This document shows positions 1 through 6,937 of a stretch of 9,184 bases of DNA, in pieces. Position 1 is the stretch's first letter; every line of letters starts with the position of its first letter. This DNA comes from Verrucomicrobiia bacterium. GTDB lineage: Bacteria; Verrucomicrobiota; Verrucomicrobiae; Limisphaerales; JAKPVM01. Made by a program: the position numbers and the translations under genes. The stretch is taken from assembly GCA_026417275.1 (NCBI GenBank), contig JAOADO010000021.1:14102-23285 (forward strand), read 5' to 3'. A model generated the notes under the pieces. The model did not search any database and was not told the origin of the DNA. It saw only the letters and a list, made by a program, of their open reading frames with translations.

Positions 1-266
1 ACGGTGTTAATTTTAAAAAAATAAGGCTTCCAGATAAATATATATTGTCTGGAGATGCAAATTATCCGAATTTCGCGCATGAAGACGCCGACCCCGACAA
101 TTATTCTCAGGAAACCCTGTTTTATGAGGACTCTCCCGTTCATAACAAATGCGTAAATATTCTTTTTGCGGACATGCACGCAAAAACATACAGGCGCTGG
201 ATGCCATCAGAGATGACTTACTCATATACACAGCCGGGTGTGGATTGGTGGGCGGCAGGACCTTAG
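1..266 (+). CDS. C-terminal end of an H-X9-DG-type pseudopilin-like protein (5' truncated)
   Basis: The frame is open to the left edge (first full codon at base 3) and ends at TAG 264-266, so only the last 87 residues are visible. The TTG at 45 is internal, not a start. The diagnostic part is HNKCVNILFADMH: His, nine residues, then Asp, as in the 'prepilin-type processing-associated H-X9-DG' domain. Here the Gly after Asp is Met. The upstream stretch YILSGDANYPNF also fits the beta-rich C-terminal domain of that family. Known members usually begin with a type IV pilin-like N-terminal methylation/cleavage segment and are greatly expanded in Lentisphaerae, Planctomycetes and Verrucomicrobia, where they are thought to be exported pseudopilin-like proteins of unclear role. 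The N-terminal part lies outside the window, so the pilin segment is inferred. The gene converges with the GH28-like gene. Confidence 0.7.
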   Translation, partial: GVNFKKIRLPDKYILSGDANYPNFAHEDADPDNYSQETLFYEDSPVHNKCVNILFADMHAKTYRRWMPSEMTYSYTQPGVDWWAAGP

Positions 267-371
267 ATTGCCAAGCGTGCTTTTATTTTTCGGGATGCAT
301 GATGCCATTATTGGCCATTATTTTTTAGTCGCGCAGGATACAAACCTTTCGTTTCCCATAAAATCTGCGGA

Positions 372-1781
372 TTAATTTTGTTTTGATTTGGCGGAGAGAT
401 TTTTATCAGTTGTGATAATTTCCACCAGGTTTGTTGCAAGGATTTCAATCTGCGTGTTCGGGAATCTGTCGTAAAAGAGTTGTTCGGCTCTTAATTTGTT
501 TATATTTTCAAACATAAACACAGGTCTTGTGTCTGGCTTTGAACAGCGCAGGCGGACGTTGTCGAATGTAAGGTTTTCCACATTTCTTGCGTAAAAACCC
601 CAGACAGGGAGTGTGCGCGCGTCCACGCCGGGGGATTTAACAGTCAATTTTGATGAGTCGTAAACTCCGCCGCCTTCGTATTCAATGGATACGTCGCGAA
701 AGACTACGTTTGTAAATGGTGTTTCTGCCCAACTTTCCACAGAAGCCGCTGCTCTGTAGACTCCGCTTGCGCTTACTCGATTAACAATAATGCGATTGGA
801 GGAGTTGCCTTTTTTCATAGAAAAATGAAACGGAGTTGCAACATTATGCATTGTTATGTCCGAGATTAATACGTCATCTGTTAGTCCTTCAGTAGTATCC
901 CACGCCCCGGGTTGAAGGTTAATCCCGGCAAGCATGTTGTATCTGCTGGATGTCCGATGCGGATATAGACCCGGACCATAAAGCAAGCAGTTTTGAACGA
1001 TGGTCTTTTTTACGGGACCGATGATTCGCACTGCGTTGCAGGAGGAGTTCAAAATGCACCCGTGAATAAGCGTATTTTCCCAGTATCTGCCGGCAATTGA
1101 ATCGTCGCCAGTGAACATCTGACAATTTATGATGCGCACATTTTTGCAGTATCTTTGTGGGGCGCCACGAAAGTGGACTCCATCCCAGCCGCCATAGATT
1201 GAAATGTTTGATATTTCAACGTTGTCGCAGACCAGGAAAAATATCGCATAATTTGCTGAGTCAATTATTTTAATGTTTTTTATCGAGACGTTTTTGCAGT
1301 TGTCCAATACTATTGTGTGAGGTCCGCGCATTCGTTCTTCGCCGGTGGGGTCGAACACTTTGTTGCCGTCAATTTCCCCGTGTCCGCCGATGGAAATATT
1401 TTCTACATTTTCGCCAACGATGAGTCCTCGATGCCATTTCCCCCATTTTGCTTCTGGCATAAAATCAGGCGGATTTGGGTGATAATATTCATCCAGGTTT
1501 GTTGTGCCGAGCAGACGGGCGCCTGCTTCAAAAAACAAGTGCGTGTTGTTTTTTAATTTGATTGTTCCGCTCAGATAAATTCCAGGAGGAAACCCCACCC
1601 GTCCTCCGCCTTTTGCCGAGCATGTTTCAACGGCTTTGTTGATGGCAGCGGTATCGCTTGTTTTGCCGTCTCCTGAGGCGCCGAAGTTTTTAACATTGAA
1701 AATTTCGGCGTTTAATTGAATGGAGATTACAGCTAATAATAGAGACGTTGTTGAAATTCTCTTGCGCCAGGTGATTTTCAT
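372..1781 (-). CDS. Secreted GH28 / pectate-lyase-like right-handed beta-helix protein
   Basis: This encodes 469 residues from the ATG at 1781. A TTG three codons upstream is also in frame, but neither start has a clear Shine-Dalgarno. Residues 1-25 form a Sec signal peptide (WRKR, hydrophobic core, cleavage near LNA). Residues 28-47 (FNVKNFGASGDGKTSDTAAI) are the N-terminal signature of the pectate_lyase_3/GH28 fold, and FPPGIYLSGT follows. The rest has repeated short beta-strand rungs (NVSIKNIKI, NVEISNISI, NVRIINC) typical of a right-handed parallel beta-helix. GH28 polygalacturonases use three Asp residues; plausible equivalents are D180 (GWDG) and D206/D207 (TGDDS). The usual HG motif after the DD is not seen: NSSCNAVRI stands there. 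The protein therefore probably acts on a polysaccharide outside the cytoplasm, perhaps an uronide, but substrate and hydrolase versus lyase activity are open. It lies 124 bases downstream of the oxidoreductase on the same strand. Confidence 0.82.
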   Translation of the reverse strand: MKITWRKRISTTSLLLAVISIQLNAEIFNVKNFGASGDGKTSDTAAINKAVETCSAKGGGRVGFPPGIYLSGTIKLKNNTHLFFEAGARLLGTTNLDEYYHPNPPDFMPEAKWGKWHRGLIVGENVENISIGGHGEIDGNKVFDPTGEERMRGPHTIVLDNCKNVSIKNIKIIDSANYAIFFLVCDNVEISNISIYGGWDGVHFRGAPQRYCKNVRIINCQMFTGDDSIAGRYWENTLIHGCILNSSCNAVRIIGPVKKTIVQNCLLYGPGLYPHRTSSRYNMLAGINLQPGAWDTTEGLTDDVLISDITMHNVATPFHFSMKKGNSSNRIIVNRVSASGVYRAAASVESWAETPFTNVVFRDVSIEYEGGGVYDSSKLTVKSPGVDARTLPVWGFYARNVENLTFDNVRLRCSKPDTRPVFMFENINKLRAEQLFYDRFPNTQIEILATNLVEIITTDKNLSAKSKQN

Positions 1782-1788
1782 GTATTTC

Positions 1789-1816
1789 AATTTAGAAGCA
1801 ATCCCTGTTTTTTCAA
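1789..1816 (-). promoter_or_regulatory. Possible sigma70-like promoter of the GH28-like gene
   Basis: On the minus strand TTGAAA (1811-1816) is followed after 16 bases by TAAATT (1789-1794), a 5/6 and a 4/6 match to the sigma70 hexamers. The ATG at 1781 begins only seven bases after the -10-like hexamer, so a transcript would start at or very near the start codon. This agrees with the missing Shine-Dalgarno, but such weak matches are common in AT-rich DNA. Confidence 0.25.
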
Positions 1817-1845
1817 TTTAATTGTAATTTAAATAACTAATCCAT

Positions 1846-1873
1846 CGGCTTGATGTTAATAACATGAAAGCCG
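1846..1873. repeat. Imperfect 28-base inverted repeat between the oxidoreductase and GH28-like genes
   Basis: The core ATGTTA-A-TAACAT (1853-1865) is a perfect inverted repeat. After one G/G mismatch and one bulged A, pairing resumes as CGGCTT against AAGCCG, giving about 12 base pairs in total. It lies 65 bases before the GH28-like ATG and 32 bases after the oxidoreductase stop. No T-run follows on the minus strand, so it is not a classic intrinsic terminator. It could be an operator for a dimeric repressor controlling the GH28-like gene, or a 3' stabilising or attenuating hairpin. Confidence 0.5.
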
Positions 1874-1905
1874 CGAATATTTAGATGTGTTTCTTTAGCT
1901 TAATT

Positions 1906-3282
1906 TTAATATTCCCTGTTTTTCTTGATGCCGGGCATCGGTATTGGGTATTTGCCGCTTTGGTCTACGATAAGGGGTGCTGGAGAGTCTTCGGTGAGTT
2001 TGTCGAGGTCTGGTGCAAATTCGTGGTCGCAATTGAGCATTTGTTCGAATGTGACAACCTGCCCCGTATGAGCCGCCATTCTGCCCATTGAAGTCACGAG
2101 GCTTGCCTCAACGCCACGTCGGAGTTCGTTATACGGTTTATCGTTGCGGATTGCGTCAATGAGGTCGTCCCACTCAAGTTGATATGGGTTCGGCTCTGGT
2201 TGAGGGAATGCCCAGACAAGGTTATCCGATGTCATATTGTGGCTCTTGTAGATTCTAACTCTTCCTGGAGTGTGGGCGGAAGTGGAGATGACGGCAGAGC
2301 CTTTTGTACCGTGGGCGTAGCTGGCAAATTCATTGTGGCAACCGGACATGTGGCGCCCGTCGTAGAAAAACCGTGTTCCATCGGGAAAGACGTATTCTAC
2401 GGCGTAAACATCGAAGTTCTGGTCTACGCTGTTGCCTTTATAGTGCCTGCCGCCGACAGCCTGCGCTTGCACAGGCCAGGCGCCTTTAATCCATGAGCAT
2501 TCGTCAATCTGGTGGATGTAATTGTCGCTGTAAATTCCACCACTTGCCCAGAGGAATGAATGAAACCGACGCACCTGGAATCGTAGTTCGCTTATGTTGG
2601 GAGGTTTTGGACCTGTTTGTCCGCCGCCGCTTTGCATGCGATAGCCGCGCATCAAAATTATATCGCCGATTGCTCCGTCCTTGATTCTTTTTAGCAATTC
2701 CTGTCTTCCGCGGCAGTGTCTGACCATCAAGCCGACGCCAACCTTTAGGTTCTTTTTATCGGCTTCTTCAGCCTGTTTAAGCATGCGGCGACTTGTGGGA
2801 CCATCCACAGTGATTGGTTTTTCCATGAAGACGTGCAGGTTTTTTTGAAGCGCATAAGCGTAATGGACCCAGCGGAAGGCTGGGGGCGAGGCAAAGATTG
2901 CTACATCACCAGGCCTTAGACAGTCCATGGCTTTTTTATAGGCGTCGAATCCCAAAAATTGTCTGTCTGCGGGAACGTCCACCTGGTCTTTGTGTTGACG
3001 AGAAAGGTTTTCGTAGCTGTTTTTTAATTTGTCTTCGAACACATCCGCCATTGCTACAAGTTTAATTGGACCGCCCTTTGTCGAAAGCGCCTGGGAAGCC
3101 GCGCCCGTACCACGTCCGCCGCAACCAATCAACGCAACCTGAATTAAGTCTGAACCTGCCGCATGGACATGAGGCAGGGCAATTCCTGCCAGCGCGCTCG
3201 CCGCGGCAACTTTTCCTGTGGTAATTAAAAATTCTCGACGGGAAGTCGGTAAGCCTGGATTGTTATTTTTTTGTGTGTTCAT
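1906..3282 (-). CDS. TAT-exported Gfo/Idh/MocA family oxidoreductase (first copy)
   Basis: This encodes 458 residues. A twin-arginine signal is clear: SRREFL at 14-19, hydrophobic stretch 25-37, cleavage near HVHAAG (39-43). The Rossmann dinucleotide-binding loop is ALIGCGGRGTG (50-60), and the family's lysine motif is MEKPIT (E154 K155 P156). H257 and D260 (YIHQID) match the H-x-x-D active-site pattern of the second domain. Families with this architecture interconvert hydroxyl and keto groups on sugars, inositols or their acids with tightly held NAD(P); some (GH109) use NAD for hydrolysis of glycosides. Which applies here cannot be told. Export in folded form by Tat fits a protein carrying its cofactor. 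It is transcribed away from the Asp-box gene, with an 82-base divergent gap, and precedes the GH28-like gene. No strong Shine-Dalgarno is visible before the ATG. It is clearly different in sequence from the second copy at 4526. Confidence 0.88.
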   Translation of the reverse strand: MNTQKNNNPGLPTSRREFLITTGKVAAASALAGIALPHVHAAGSDLIQVALIGCGGRGTGAASQALSTKGGPIKLVAMADVFEDKLKNSYENLSRQHKDQVDVPADRQFLGFDAYKKAMDCLRPGDVAIFASPPAFRWVHYAYALQKNLHVFMEKPITVDGPTSRRMLKQAEEADKKNLKVGVGLMVRHCRGRQELLKRIKDGAIGDIILMRGYRMQSGGGQTGPKPPNISELRFQVRRFHSFLWASGGIYSDNYIHQIDECSWIKGAWPVQAQAVGGRHYKGNSVDQNFDVYAVEYVFPDGTRFFYDGRHMSGCHNEFASYAHGTKGSAVISTSAHTPGRVRIYKSHNMTSDNLVWAFPQPEPNPYQLEWDDLIDAIRNDKPYNELRRGVEASLVTSMGRMAAHTGQVVTFEQMLNCDHEFAPDLDKLTEDSPAPLIVDQSGKYPIPMPGIKKNREY

Positions 3283-3364
3283 ACTTATTAATAGACGTTA
3301 AACGGGATTTACAAATTCTAAATTATTGTTTTAATCTGGTTTTGAAAAAGAAATTTTCATAAAA

Positions 3365-4402
3365 ATGAGAAAGATAAAGTCGTTTCATTCTTTGCCAGTA
3401 ACAATCTTGATTTCTGCGTTTTACGGTTTAAGCATTGTTCTGGCTTCTGGAACCAGTCTTGAGCTTTTGAGCGTAAAACGGATATGGGACAAAGCTCCAC
3501 ACAGCGCTTTTACAGATTTAATCCTGGTAAAAGATGTTTGGTATTGTGTGTTTCGCGAGGGGAGTTCGCATGTGCCTGGCAGTAACGGAACGATCAGGCT
3601 AATTAAAAGCAAAGATGGAAAAGATTGGGAGGACGCGGCGCAAATTTCGTTAAAAGGAGTAGACCTTCGAGACCCGAAGATAAGTTTAATGCCAGATGGC
3701 AGGCTGATGTTGCTTATGGGGGGCTCCGTGTATGATGACGATGAAAAAACGCAAAGACGAAAATTTATGACGGCAAGAACGCATGTCTCGTTCTCAAAAG
3801 ATGGTGTTAATTGGACGCCTCCGCAACCCATCGCCATTGATGAAAAAAGCTGGCTCTGGCGCGTGACATGGCAGGATGAATACGGATACGGTTTTTCTTA
3901 TCCAATAGGGGTTAAAAGCGAAAACTTGTCAATTACATTATGGCGGACAAAGGATGGAATAAATTATGAAAAAATAATAACACCTCAAATTCCAAAAGAA
4001 TGTTATCCGGACGAAACGACAGTAAGGTTTTTGCCAGATAATACAATGGTTGCTCTTGTGAGGAACGAAAACAATTCTGGTCCAGCCTTCGTAGGAACAA
4101 GCAAACCGCCGTATATTGAGTGGAAGTTTGTAAATGCTGGAAAGTCTGTGCAAGGTCCCAATTTCCTTGTTTTATCGGAAAATCTCATGGTTTATTCTGG
4201 CAGAGATTTTGCGCCTGGACAACGAACAGTTGTTGGGTTTATGACGCTGGAGAAATGCCTGCCTGTTGTTTACCTGCCAAGCAAAGGCGACACCAGTTAT
4301 CCTGGAATGGCTTTTAAAGATGGTATAGTTTATGTGAGCTATTATTCAACACACGAAGAAAAGACTGCGATTTATTTTGCGAAATTGAAACTTGTTGAAT
4401 AA
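3365..4402 (+). CDS. Secreted Asp-box beta-propeller protein, sialidase-like fold
   Basis: This encodes 345 residues. An N-terminal Sec-type signal is seen (MRKIK, hydrophobic 11-27, cleavage near LASG). Three Asp-box-like turns (S/T-x-D-G-x-x-W/Y) occur at SKDGKDW 82-88, SKDGVNW 134-140 and TKDGINY 195-201, the hallmark of sialidase/BNR beta-propellers. FREG (63-66), LRDPK (101-105) and VRFLPDNTMVALVRNE (210-225) resemble the strand ends that carry catalytic residues in these propellers. The C-terminus (SYPGMAF to YFAKLKLVE) forms the last blade. The family is often annotated exo-alpha-sialidase or BNR glycosyl hydrolase in planctomycete-like genomes, but the sialidase FRIP motif is not present, so true sialidase activity is doubtful; a glycoside hydrolase or lectin-like role is equally possible. 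It diverges from the first oxidoreductase and precedes the second by 123 bases on the same strand. Confidence 0.75.
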   Translation: MRKIKSFHSLPVTILISAFYGLSIVLASGTSLELLSVKRIWDKAPHSAFTDLILVKDVWYCVFREGSSHVPGSNGTIRLIKSKDGKDWEDAAQISLKGVDLRDPKISLMPDGRLMLLMGGSVYDDDEKTQRRKFMTARTHVSFSKDGVNWTPPQPIAIDEKSWLWRVTWQDEYGYGFSYPIGVKSENLSITLWRTKDGINYEKIITPQIPKECYPDETTVRFLPDNTMVALVRNENNSGPAFVGTSKPPYIEWKFVNAGKSVQGPNFLVLSENLMVYSGRDFAPGQRTVVGFMTLEKCLPVVYLPSKGDTSYPGMAFKDGIVYVSYYSTHEEKTAIYFAKLKLVE

Positions 4403-4417
4403 CAGAATGATGCGGGT

Positions 4418-4462
4418 CGTTGATGTTGCAACCAACGGTTACAAATGAATCTTGCAGATTCA
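4418..4462. repeat. Two adjacent inverted repeats after the Asp-box gene
   Basis: CGTTG (4418-4422) pairs with CAACG (4433-4437) and encloses the palindrome GTTGCAAC. Nine bases on, TGAATCT-TGC-AGATTCA (4446-4462) is a perfect 7-base-pair stem with a 3-base loop. No T-tract follows, so an intrinsic terminator is unlikely. The arrangement could be a dispersed hairpin repeat, an RNA processing site or an operator for the downstream oxidoreductase. Confidence 0.4.
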
Positions 4463-4486
4463 CCCCTCGTCTAAGAATTGAAATTA

Positions 4487-4515
4487 TTGACAAAATCGGA
4501 ATAAAATTAGATAAA
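4487..4515 (+). promoter_or_regulatory. Probable sigma70-type promoter of the second oxidoreductase
   Basis: A perfect TTGACA (4487-4492) is followed after 17 bases by GATAAA (4510-4515), a 4/6 match to TATAAT. The expected transcription start is about 4522, only a few bases before the ATG at 4526. No Shine-Dalgarno fits in that space, and none is visible upstream either. It suggests that the second oxidoreductase is transcribed on its own, as a leaderless or near-leaderless message. Confidence 0.45.
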
Positions 4516-4525
4516 ATGCATTACC

Positions 4526-5827
4526 ATGAAAAACAAGAATCTCAGCAGACGTGAATTTTTGCGCCGTTCGCGCAATGTCGCGATTGGTGTTGGCGCGGGT
4601 TTAGCGCTCCCAAATATCTTCATTAATCAAACTAAAGCTCAGACAGGACAGAATCCGAGCGAATTTATCCGCGTTGGATTTATTGGCGTTGGCGGTCAGG
4701 GCAAGAGTAACATACGGGCGCTTATAAAAAACGCGGTCGCGGTTTGCGATGTAGATAAAAACAACATGAAATCGGCTCAGGATTTGATTGTTAAAGCCGT
4801 GCCAGACAGGAAGGTGGAGGCTTTTTCCGATTACCGCAAGATGCTGGAGGATAAATCGATTGACGCAGTTCTCATCAGCACGCCAGACCACTGGCATGCC
4901 CTTGCCGCCGCTGACGCAATGATGGCGGGCAAAGATGTTTATTGCGAAAAACCGCTTACTCTTACGATTTATGAAGGGCAGGTGCTTGTAAAAATCGCTC
5001 GCAAGTACAACAGAATTCTGCAGACTGGAAGCCAGCAACGTTCAGACCCGCGTTTCCGCAAGGCATGCGAATATGTTCGTTCTGGACGGCTTGGCAAGAT
5101 TCACACGGTTCGCGTCGGTTTGCCGGGTGTTAACTGGACAAAAGAGCCGCCTGTTCCCGATAGTGAGCCGCCGGCAGAACTCGATTACGATATGTGGTTG
5201 GGACCGGCGCCAAAAAGACCTTACAATAAACACCGCGTTCACTACTATTTCCGTTTCTTCTGGGATTATTCCGGCGGACAAATGACAAACTGGGGAGCAC
5301 ATCATCTGGATATCGCACAGTGGGGGCTTGGAATGGATGAAAGTGGTCCTGTGGAAATCGAAGGCACGGCGTCTTTTGACCCTCAGAAACGGTATGAAGT
5401 GCCAGAAAAATTCACAATAACATACAAATACTCAAATGGTGTTACAGTCTATTGCGAGAGTCCATCGTCGAAGAATGGTACAACTTTTATAGGTGAGAAG
5501 GGTTCAATCTATGTAACGCGCGGAAATATTGAATCTGACCCGGAATCTATCCTGGAAGAGCCATTGAAAGAGACCGATGTTAAACTTTACGAGAGCAAAA
5601 ATCATCACCAGAATTGGCTTGATTGCATTAAAAGCAGAAAACTGCCAATTTGCGATGTGGCGATTGGGCATCGTTCCGCTACGGTGTGTCATCTTGGAAA
5701 TATCTCTATCCGCGCAGGAAAGAAAATTAAATGGGACCCTGTCAAAGAAGAGATTGTGGGAGACGCTGAGGCGGCAAAATGGGTGCATAAACCATATCGC
5801 GCGCCATGGAAATTGCCGCAGGTCTAA
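4526..5827 (+). CDS. TAT-exported Gfo/Idh/MocA family oxidoreductase (second copy)
   Basis: This encodes 433 residues with a twin-arginine signal (SRREFL 7-12, hydrophobic 18-33, cleavage near TKA 36-38). The Rossmann loop is GFIGVGGQGKSN (51-62), followed by STPDHWH (118-124) and the lysine motif CEKPLT (140-145, K142). GAHHLD (257-262) provides the H-x-x-D pattern (H259, D262) of the catalytic domain. The C-terminal PYRAPW is typical of the large exported group of this family in PVC and similar phyla. The reaction is presumably NAD(P)-linked oxidation or reduction of a sugar or polyol hydroxyl outside the cytoplasm; the substrate is unknown. The start is the first in-frame ATG before the TAT motif. 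It follows the Asp-box gene but appears to have its own promoter, and it ends in a strong terminator. It shares only the family motifs with the first copy, so it is not a recent duplicate and probably has a different substrate. Confidence 0.9.
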   Translation: MKNKNLSRREFLRRSRNVAIGVGAGLALPNIFINQTKAQTGQNPSEFIRVGFIGVGGQGKSNIRALIKNAVAVCDVDKNNMKSAQDLIVKAVPDRKVEAFSDYRKMLEDKSIDAVLISTPDHWHALAAADAMMAGKDVYCEKPLTLTIYEGQVLVKIARKYNRILQTGSQQRSDPRFRKACEYVRSGRLGKIHTVRVGLPGVNWTKEPPVPDSEPPAELDYDMWLGPAPKRPYNKHRVHYYFRFFWDYSGGQMTNWGAHHLDIAQWGLGMDESGPVEIEGTASFDPQKRYEVPEKFTITYKYSNGVTVYCESPSSKNGTTFIGEKGSIYVTRGNIESDPESILEEPLKETDVKLYESKNHHQNWLDCIKSRKLPICDVAIGHRSATVCHLGNISIRAGKKIKWDPVKEEIVGDAEAAKWVHKPYRAPWKLPQV

Positions 5828-5850
5828 TTTAAAAAAATAAAAAGAAAAAG

Positions 5851-5880
5851 GAAGGCGTGTTAATCACGCCTTCTTTTTTT
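5851..5880 (+). terminator. Rho-independent terminator
   Basis: GAAGGCGTG (5851-5859) and CACGCCTTC (5865-5873) form a perfect 9-base-pair stem with a TTAAT loop, followed directly by seven T (5874-5880) and preceded by an A-rich tract. It lies 23 bases after the stop of the second oxidoreductase and separates the carbohydrate region from the ferredoxin-like gene. Confidence 0.92.
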
Positions 5881-5978
5881 GCCACAATCTGAACACAAAT
5901 TTGGGTTTGAAAAAAGTTTTCAGAGTTTGACCGAAATCAAATTTAATTTTTCCCGGTGGGGTATTATCAGTCACTTAG

Positions 5979-6857
5979 ATGAATAAGACCGTTAAACGTA
6001 AAATAATTAAGATTGAGGAGAATAGGTGCAACGGTTGCGGAGAATGCGTTCCGAATTGCCCTGAAGGTGCCATCCAGATTGTAAATGGCAAGGCAAAGCT
6101 TGTCAGAGAACCAAACTGCGACGGCTTGGGCGCTTGTATCGGGCATTGTCCGCGTGGTGCTATATCCGTAGAAGAGCGCGAAGCCCAGCCATACAACGAA
6201 ATTCAGGTTCTGAACGAAATCCTTAAATCCGACGACAGAGAACTTTTGTTAAAACACATTGAGCACTTGAAAGAACATAATGAAATCGAATACCTGCAAC
6301 AGGCACGGGAATTTCTGAGGAGTATAAATCATCCTATTGCAGAAAAATGCGGAATTGAGGTTTCAGCGATTCACCACGGGTGTCCTGGAGCGAAATCTGT
6401 AACTTTTGAGCCGTCATTCGGCAAAATAGTTGGCAAAACAGCAAAGGCTGAAAACGTTTGCCAATCTCAATTGAATCACTGGCCCATTCAACTCCACCTT
6501 ATAAATCCATCGGCTCAGTGTTACAGGAAGGCAAATTTGCTTGTTGCGGCAGATTGCGTTCCTTTTGCCTTTGCGAATTTTCATGAGGAATTTTTACGGG
6601 GCAAATCGCTTGTTATTGCCTGTCCTAAACTCGACCATGGACAGGATGTTTATTTGGAGAAATTGAGGAGATTGATAGACGAGGCGCAGGTGGACGCCAT
6701 CGCGGTTATGATAATGGAAGTGCCGTGTTGTTTTGGGCTTATGAGGATTGTTAAACAGGCGCTCGCACAGGCGCAGAGGCGGATTCCCGCCAGACTGGTG
6801 GTTGTAAGTATTCGCGGCGTTGTTTTAAAAGAAGAGTGGATAATGAACAGAGTATAA
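5979..6857 (+). CDS. Ferredoxin-like iron-sulfur protein with cysteine-rich C-terminal domain
   Basis: This encodes 292 residues. The N-terminal 65 residues are a two-cluster ferredoxin. The first site is a full C-x2-C-x2-C-x3-C-P (C17, C20, C23, C27). The second is C47-x5-C53-x3-C57-P, with Leu50 where a second ligand would be. A charged helical linker (about 73-115) follows. The C-terminal domain holds HHGCPG (132-137), HWP (167-169), ADCVPFA (191-197), ACPKLDH (214-220) and MEVPCC (246-251), which I recognise as a recurrent ferredoxin-associated domain in anaerobes and related bacteria; its function is not known to me. The extra conserved Cys residues suggest further metal or redox chemistry. 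No membrane segment is seen, so it is probably cytoplasmic. A GGTGGGG at 5955-5961 is too far from the ATG to be a good Shine-Dalgarno. It converges with dnaA, with an 80-base gap that has no strong terminator. Confidence 0.8.
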   Translation: MNKTVKRKIIKIEENRCNGCGECVPNCPEGAIQIVNGKAKLVREPNCDGLGACIGHCPRGAISVEEREAQPYNEIQVLNEILKSDDRELLLKHIEHLKEHNEIEYLQQAREFLRSINHPIAEKCGIEVSAIHHGCPGAKSVTFEPSFGKIVGKTAKAENVCQSQLNHWPIQLHLINPSAQCYRKANLLVAADCVPFAFANFHEEFLRGKSLVIACPKLDHGQDVYLEKLRRLIDEAQVDAIAVMIMEVPCCFGLMRIVKQALAQAQRRIPARLVVVSIRGVVLKEEWIMNRV

Positions 6858-6937
6858 AATTAATGCGCCAGGATTGAAATCAGTCCATTAGAGAAAAGAC
6901 AATTCCTCACGCTTTATTTTATGAAAAATTCTGTGGG

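Noticed and set aside
304..328. Possible terminator (GCCA-TTAT-TGGC, then a T-rich run) after the H-X9-DG gene
   Set aside because: The stem is only four base pairs and the T-run starts five bases later, too weak to call.
2179..2496. Plus-strand open frames inside the first oxidoreductase and other genes
   Set aside because: They lie antisense to well-supported genes and show no recognisable protein motif.
3283..3364. Divergent promoters or an operator in the gap between the first oxidoreductase and the Asp-box gene
   Set aside because: TTTACA at 3308 has no -10 partner at 17 bases, and no convincing palindrome was seen; promoters must exist but could not be placed.
4526..5827. Second oxidoreductase as a recent duplicate of the first
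   Set aside because: Only family motifs (SRREFL, Rossmann loop, EKP, HxxD) are shared; the remaining sequence and length differ widely.
5927..5967. TTGACC and TATTAT before the ferredoxin-like gene as a promoter
   Set aside because: The hexamers are 29 bases apart, far from the usual 16-18, and no better pair was found.
6873..6888. Small stem GGATTG/CAGTCC between the ferredoxin-like gene and dnaA as a terminator
   Set aside because: Six pairs including a T-G wobble and no T-tract on either strand.
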